Shown piece by piece: positions 59,701 through 64,000 of a DNA stretch of 64,000 bases. The notes below the pieces were generated by a model. That model ran no database searches and was not told the DNA's origin. It was given only the letters and a program-made list of their open reading frames with translations. A program made the position numbers and the translations under genes. The stretch comes from Oncomelania hupensis (lineage: Eukaryota; Mollusca; Gastropoda; Littorinimorpha; Pomatiopsidae): positions 30,065,055-30,129,054 of the forward strand of contig CM072527.1 in NCBI GenBank assembly GCA_036898135.1, read 5' to 3'. Position 1 is the stretch's first letter. Each line of letters begins with the position of its first letter.

Positions 59701-61181
59701 ATTCGTCCTGTGACGTACCTACTCTCTACTTCGATCCAAGCTATTGGGCAAGTAGTCGTCGGTTTCGTCAAGTCTGCTCCTTGTAAGTCGACTGTCTTGT
59801 CTGTCAAGTCCGCGCGCGATACGAGAGATTCGCTAACTATCGCGTCGTATGATAGACCTGTGTCATACAGACAGTTCGCTTCTTTTCCGTTGACCTTGAC
59901 CGTGTCTGTCACCGATGGGTGATCTCCGATTGTGTGTGGCTTGTTACCGCTGCTTTGAGTTAGAACTCTGTGCGCTGGCCGGCTTTCGCGCTCTTCCCTA
60001 CGTTGTGCGGCCAACTTGAAACATTCTGCGGTGGAGTGATTGTTTCTGTTGCAGAACGAACAATACCGTCTCTGTTCTGCGGGACCTCTTTTCCCGAATT
60101 CCGTGTTGGGTCCTTTATTCTGCCCAGGTCTGGGGTTATTCGGCTTATTCGCGGTGCGCTCTTCCCGGTTAGGGCTTCGTTTCTGTGCCTCTTTCCCGTT
60201 AGGCTTTAGGTCTCGCCTGAAGCTCTTGGCTTCTCCGTGTGCGGCCACGTACCTATCTGCGACTTTGACCAGATCTTCCAGTCTTTCCGCGCCCTGCTCT
60301 ACTGAGAATGTCCTCAGCTCGGGGGTCATGGTTTCCCGTAGCTGTTCCCATACTAACAGTTCTGTCAGTCCATCATACGTCTTAGCCGTGGCTGACTGGC
60401 TAATCCACTTATCCAGCGTTGTGGACAACCGATCCGCGAACTGCGCATAGCTCTCTCCTTTCACTCTCCGATTGGTGCGGAACTTTTGCCGGTAGCATTC
60501 TCCTGTCAGTTCGAATCCTGTTAGGAGTGCCTCTTTTACCTTGTGATAGTCAGTCACTCTGTCAGTCGGTAGCTTACTGTAGATGTCATAAGCCTTTCCT
60601 CTAAGCCCTTGACTAAGCTTAAAAGACCAATGAGTGGGATCTAGTTTATACTCTGTTGCTAGACGCTCAAACCTAGTCAGATAGAGATCTAGACCTTCTT
60701 CTCTCTCATTGAATGTTCCCAGTGGAAATGACATTCCTTGTACAGGGTTGGATGCTACCTCTAGCTGATCTGAGTGGGAAGGGGTTGAGGAAGAACTTGA
60801 AGCTCCTGATCCCAATCTTCTTAGCTCTAACTCATGCTGTCTTTCTTTTTCCTTTTCTGCCCTCTCTTTTTCTTTTTCTGCCCGCTCATACTCCCATCTC
60901 CTAACTTCTGCATCTCTCTCTGCTGCTAATGCTAGTTTCTTCTGCTCTGCTTCTAGTTCTAATTTCTTTTGCTCTGCTTCTAGTTCTGCTTTTTTCTGTT
61001 CTCTCTCTGCAGCTCTCTCTGCCGCTTCGAGTTTCTTCGCCTCTCTCTCTGCTGCTCTCTCTGCCTTAGCCTCCTGTTTCTCTACCTCTGCATTGATATA
61101 CGCAATTAGGTCTCCCCCTGCTAAGTGTAAAGCTTCCCCTAATTCCTTGAAGCGCAATCTCAAGGCCACTGGGTCCGACAT
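56727..61181 (-). CDS. Gag-Pol polyprotein (gag, PR, INT, RT, RNase H)
   Basis: One uninterrupted frame of 1484 residues from ATG 61181; an in-frame TTG two codons upstream is not needed. Residues about 30-125 are a charged Glu/Lys/Ala-rich coiled coil. About 150-320 is a retrotransposon gag domain. C374-x2-C377-x4-H382-x4-C387 is a CCHC zinc knuckle. DTG at 440-442 is the aspartic protease active site. The integrase has a zinc site (H613, H620, C650, C653), catalytic D683-x58-D742-x35-E778 and a GPY motif at 919-921. RT follows with DLSKGYY (from 1129), LPFG (1161) and FMDD (1191). RNase H has D1342, E1386, D1411 and D1454. All catalytic residues are present, so the copy looks competent. Integrase before RT separates it from ordinary gypsy elements. 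Gag and Pol share one frame with no stop or shift between them. Confidence 0.95.
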   Translation of the reverse strand: MSDPVALRLRFKELGEALHLAGGDLIAYINAEVEKQEAKAERAAEREAKKLEAAERAAEREQKKAELEAEQKKLELEAEQKKLALAAERDAEVRRWEYERAEKEKERAEKEKERQHELELRRLGSGASSSSSTPSHSDQLEVASNPVQGMSFPLGTFNEREEGLDLYLTRFERLATEYKLDPTHWSFKLSQGLRGKAYDIYSKLPTDRVTDYHKVKEALLTGFELTGECYRQKFRTNRRVKGESYAQFADRLSTTLDKWISQSATAKTYDGLTELLVWEQLRETMTPELRTFSVEQGAERLEDLVKVADRYVAAHGEAKSFRRDLKPNGKEAQKRSPNREERTANKPNNPRPGQNKGPNTEFGKRGPAEQRRYCSFCNRNNHSTAECFKLAAQRREERESRPAHRVLTQSSGNKPHTIGDHPSVTDTVKVNGKEANCLYDTGLSYDAIVSESLVSRADLTDKTVDLQGADLTKPTTTCPIAWIEVESRYVTGRIQAAVLQKPLYDLVLGCRYVFLGTPPKTVEIAAVQTRAQAKTQPPQPEFAPNPGLEEIKTAQKEDTSIAKCFQKLPKAHTPPHKGDFYMEEGVLHRQGDGDHTQLVLPATLRAQVLELGHSMPLSGHMGIGATVQRISAHYYWPGITEDVKRYVKSCHQCQRYSPRHHTVPVTLGPSVVVGVPFQQVSVDIVGPLPMTKKRNRFLLTLVDACTMWCEAVPLPAIDTKKIADALIAIFTRVGFPDSIRTDNGSQFTGRLMQDVFELIQVHHIRTPPYHPASNGQVERLNGTLLTILRKVADDNPEAWDTYVNAALFAYRETPHAATGYTPSTLLFGRPLAGPLEALRRSWTEAKIDDTPRGATKYVADLQETLKATWKKAGEALKKARARQAKYYNRHAKDRELQVGDQVLLLLPSGTNKLDIAWRGPYRVTAKKSKTVYQVEVNGRARYHHINLLKKYTDRPATPSTHNLLAIAIAEEGESMETNAVEYPLHSKETYKDVILNGDLAAKQQQQVLQVIRQHQTVLTDRPGRTDLVEVTFTVTDPTPVRQKLYPMPLSQQRAIKEEIDTLLAAGIISESTSPYSAGTVLLRKPNGEHRLCIDFRLLNAVTQFQPEPLPDQTDLFAKLQRAKYFSRIDLSKGYYQIPVQPQVRKYLAFSTMEGHFEFNVLPFGLHNAPSIFSAMMRKLLAPLSSEHLHSFMDDILIATPTWEEHVTLLQQLLARLRDTGLTARPTKCQIGFTELEFLGHTISQGSLRPVEKTVKRLLDAPRPKTKKEVQSFLGLCGFYQKFIPNYNSIAVPLTNGTRKIAPDKVVWTAECETAFQTLKDRMTSAPVLHLPDLTQPFVLRTDASDLGLGAVLLQRDPKNAETLFPVAYASRKLRPAETHYATSEKECLGLVWAIQKFQLYLYGTHFTVQVDHQPLSFLAASKSLNSRLMRWALTLQAYSFQIEYIPGKENHGADYLSRHLVEDTAAVAHPTQLRATAPEFVPAQ

Positions 61182-61523
61182 TGCCAAACGTGTCTATGAA
61201 CAACCTCTGAATCACGTGGAATACCAAAACACTAGCAATATTGCAATTCAATAACAACAATGCAAAGACAATCAAATTCGTAATCAATAATAGAATAAAA
61301 CAAGAGTCAAATGGCATACAACAGTTACTTAAGCAAAACCTGCAAAAGAACAAAGCAACATACAGGCACAAAAATAATTGAAGCAAAAAAGTTTTTAACT
61401 AAAGAATAGTGCACCACAACTGATCAGTGTTATACCCTTACACTATTCTAAGTTATTCTACTACTGCTGTTATCTAATTTTATTGTACTTAGGTCCGGTT
61501 ATACCCAATTCCTATTATACACA

Positions 61524-61542
61524 GATCCTGGCAGGCTCGCCA
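61524..61542 (-). promoter_or_regulatory. Candidate tRNA primer-binding site
   Basis: On the minus strand TGGCGAGCCTGCCAGGATC begins 7 nt after the 5' LTR. It starts with TGG, complementary to the CCA end of a tRNA. Its complement has the layout of a T stem (CCTGG), acceptor strand and discriminator. The specific tRNA is not identified. Confidence 0.6.
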
Positions 61543-61549
61543 ATTAAAG

Positions 61550-63084
61550 TGTCACGTGGGGTTTATGGGCTCTGCACAATGGAATTATGGACCCTCACGT
61601 TTATTCGGTGGGAACTGCTAGTACGTCACCCTATGAATTACTTTAATAAATTTATTTGTTTAGCTCGTTCTGTGTTAAGGTTGGGGTACAGAAATAGATA
61701 GAAAAATGGTAAGAGATTACTGTCACACTAGCTTTCACACGGCTATGAATCATATGTAGACCAGCCACTTGATAACAGTTAAAATCACACATTTATTTCT
61801 TCTACTCTATACAAGATTCTCTAAGTACTAATCTAACTTAAAAAGTCTCTTTCAATGCTAATAGTTCGATCGCTGATAGTCTATGCAGCTGTTCTATCTT
61901 CATTGGGCACTTGCTAGTATATCTCATGTAGATTTGGACTACTGTGGTCCGTTTTACAGTTTCTGAAGAGTTGGACTACTGTGGTCCTGTTTCCGATCAG
62001 TTTAAGTGCACCTATGTTGTTACACTTAACTGATAGATGGTGCGTGCGAAGTCCTTCTGTGAGGTAGCTTCAGGTGCACCTGTGTAGTTGTGTAGTTGGG
62101 TTCCCTTGCCACGCTGTGGGGTCTTGTAGGGTGTGATCCAGGGTAACTCTCTCCGACCTGTGCGGTAGAGGTTACGCAGACAACTCGTCGTTTCTGTGGA
62201 GTTGTGCGCACGGGATAGCTCGGGATAGCTCGCCTGCTCGTCTGTAATATAAGAGACGAAATTCTGCACAACCCTGAATAATCGGTTTGTGCAGAGCGTC
62301 TCACTGAAAGCCAAGTAGCCCTCAGTGATAGCTCCACATCTCTATACATAAGCGACGAACATTCTGCTACTTCCGGGTTCCACTGGAATCTCAACCTAAA
62401 TTCCTATACATACATAAATATCAATCGTGTCTAACTATACACATACAGAATTAATAATATTATAAACATTCAGTGGTACAGCCACTGGTCTGCAAACATA
62501 CATATAAGTTAAACAACAGTGGTTCCGTATGGTATACAACATGGCGGCGTAACCGGTCGTGTTTCGCCTCGTGTTCGGCGTTTCCACATGGTCACGCAAA
62601 TTCGGATTAATAATTCACATGTATGCATAGCAAATTCTTCAAGCATAATTTCAACAATAATATAAATATATCACGATGAAACAGAAGGGTGTTCATTTAC
62701 CTGTCTGACAAGTTCAGGCCCGTTGGCGACTTAATAGAATTCTAAGATTCCTAAGTCCTGCTTCCTGGTCTATGTGTGGAGAGATTTCTCTGCCAGCGTT
62801 CTAGCTGTTAACACTTCGGTGTATTACTCCCAACTGACCAAAACTGTGCGTGGTTTGGACCCAGTCAAACTGGCTCCAACCACTTTGCCTAAGCTCTCCC
62901 ATTGGTTCCAACGGTCCGATTCAAAACTCAAGTGCTGACGTCACTGCGCTGTGTGTGTGGCTCAGGCTCGCAGTGTGCTGTAATTTACTTGCTGGCTGTG
63001 TACTATACTAACTCTCTTAATGTTACAATTACTACCCAAGGCTAAATAGTCACTGGGCAGGGTAAAACTAGCCAATTCATGACA
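61550..63084 (-). repeat. 5' LTR
   Basis: Supplies promoter and transcription start for the element. Same length as the 3' LTR; the substitution is at 62715. Confidence 0.95.
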
Positions 63085-63577
63085 CATCCATCCATCCATT
63101 TTTGTCTTCGTTGTATTCCACAAACCAACCCTATCCCTTCCGCATAATCCACCACCTTCAGTTCTGCCCTTATCCACCTCTGTGTTACCCACATTTTGTC
63201 TGCAAATGTCACCTGCGATAGTTCCCAATTACCATAAACAAATTTGAAGAACGTGAACGTTAAATTGTCTGAAACCTTTCTATGTGAAAGCTCGCAAGCA
63301 TGTTTTTTTTCTCGGCAAAGCATCCTCATTGCCCAAAGTTGAAGAGTTTATAGAAAGGGCGCGCACTGAAAGCCGAGCGTGAACCTGCTGCCAAGAATAT
63401 AGTTTTTGTTGTTGTTGTTGTTTATTTGTTTCAAGCATCACCAACATCCTCATCATCACTATCACCGCCAAATTTTGAAGAGATCGAACTCTGAGAAGGG
63501 AGACATTGTGAAGCAGGAGCGAAAGCCTTGTTCTTTCAGGCCTTTCTGTTGGTGTGTCCACGTGTGAACTGACCACG
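63085..63577. other. Possible upstream region of the next exon
   Basis: Starts with a short (CATC)n including the target duplication, and has a (GTT)n at about 63406-63425. No coding feature is seen. Confidence 0.35.
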
Positions 63578-63697
63578 ATGGGTCAAAAGAAAGACGATTG
63601 CAAGCCCTGGTTTCTCATTTTTCTGCCTTGTCTTATTTGGAGCTGCATGCCGGCATGGGGGGATATTTGTATGATGACCTCCTTCATTCTCTCGCAG
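63578..63697 (+). CDS. Possible first exon of a secreted protein
   Basis: ATG in a good context (CACGATGG) opens 40 codons: a polar start (MGQKKDDCKP), a hydrophobic core (WFLIFLPCLIWSCM), then PAWGD, as in a signal peptide. It ends CGCAG before a GTAAAA donor, phase 0, the same phase as exon 1 of the Cys-rich gene. No downstream exon lies in the remaining 300 bp, so the product is unknown. It could also be a chance frame. Confidence 0.35.
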
Positions 63698-63698
63698 G

Positions 63699-63717
63699 TA
63701 AAAAAAAAAAAAAAAAA
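63699..63717. repeat. Poly(A) run
   Basis: About 19 A directly after the candidate donor. Confidence 0.8.
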
Positions 63718-63767
63718 AATTAAAATCTTATTAACAACAGCAACTTTAGCAGTGTCGATGCAGTCAC

Positions 63768-63808
63768 GGTCATCATTATCGTCATCGTCATAGTTGTCGT
63801 CATCATCG

Positions 63809-63855
<47 letters not shown>

Positions 63856-63972
63856 GTGATGTCTTTCGCTTGTATAATCGTCGTTGTCAGATTCGTTGTT
63901 ATAATCCTCCCGCAGTACCAGCAGCCACAGCAGAAGAAATTTCATCATCGTCATCATCGTCGTCGTCGTCTT
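63768..63972. repeat. (CAT)n/(CGT)n microsatellite
   Basis: CAT triplets at about 63800-63855 with CGT variants on both sides. Poly-Asp frames on the minus strand are artefacts. Confidence 0.9.
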
Positions 63973-64000
63973 CGATCATCACCATAGGCACCTGACATGT

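Larger units (their letters stand above)
55025..63084 (-). mobile_element. Complete Gmr1-like Ty3/gypsy LTR retrotransposon, 8060 bp
   Basis: Two 1535-bp LTRs (55025-56559, 61550-63084) begin TGTCA and end TGACA. CATCC is duplicated at 55020-55024 and 63085-63089. The transcript reads on the minus strand, so the right LTR is the 5' one. A primer-binding site (61524-61542), one intact gag-pol ORF and a polypurine tract (56560-56571) complete the unit. The only LTR difference seen is T56190/C62715, so the insertion is very recent. Pol order is protease, integrase, RT, RNase H, as in Gmr1-type elements. Confidence 0.95.

Noticed and set aside
58479..60904. Plus-strand ORFs across the retrotransposon
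   Set aside because: Shadows of the minus-strand gag-pol frame.

Overview
This is nuclear DNA of a metazoan, not a prokaryote. It has spliced exons with consensus donors and acceptors, a TATA box, dense microsatellites, and many LINE, SINE, DNA-transposon and LTR-retrotransposon sequences. The repeat families (tRNA-derived SINEs with a shared 'GCGCTATATAAGA' tail, LINEs ending in (GGATA)n, clusters of TGACCTTGA, ZMYM/hAT-like transposases) suggest a lophotrochozoan, most likely a gastropod mollusc. That placement is inference; no host housekeeping gene fixes the species.

Layout. 1-5.6 kb: microsatellite, then a probable 4.4-kb decayed hAT transposon with a broken transposase and a 32-bp minisatellite. 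5.6-18.1 kb: SINEs, a TGACCTTGA-rich repeat, small TIR elements, LINE 3' ends, two minisatellite/microsatellite blocks and an interrupted foldback element. 18.4-20.8 kb: a decayed LINE (endonuclease plus start of RT) followed by SINEs. 21-25.7 kb: mostly microsatellites and dispersed repeat. 25.7-38.5 kb: the best host gene, a four-exon plus-strand gene for a 237-residue secreted Cys-rich protein; its 9.9-kb first intron holds a CR1-like LINE, a TA-flanked foldback element, a tRNA/5S chimeric SINE and a hAT remnant. 38.7-45.4 kb: SINEs, inverted repeats, microsatellites and a pogo/Tigger-like element. 45.9-50.7 kb: a nearly perfect tandem duplication of about 2.4 kb. 50.9-53.1 kb: a LINE fragment split by a TIR element, then a palindromic MITE. 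53.9-54.8 kb: an orphan ORF. 55.0-63.1 kb: a complete, apparently very young LTR retrotransposon on the minus strand. 63.6 kb: a possible first exon of another secreted protein.

The LTR retrotransposon is the clearest mobile unit. Its single intact gag-pol ORF places integrase before reverse transcriptase, the copia-like order known among Ty3/gypsy elements of the Gmr1 type. The two 1535-bp LTRs differ at only one position I could find, and a 5-bp target duplication flanks the element.

Several DNA elements were delimited by comparing an interrupted repeat with an intact copy in the same window, so their target-site duplications (5, 6 or 8 bp) are directly visible. Coding calls outside the Cys-rich gene and the LTR element are fragments, decayed copies or low-confidence ORFs.
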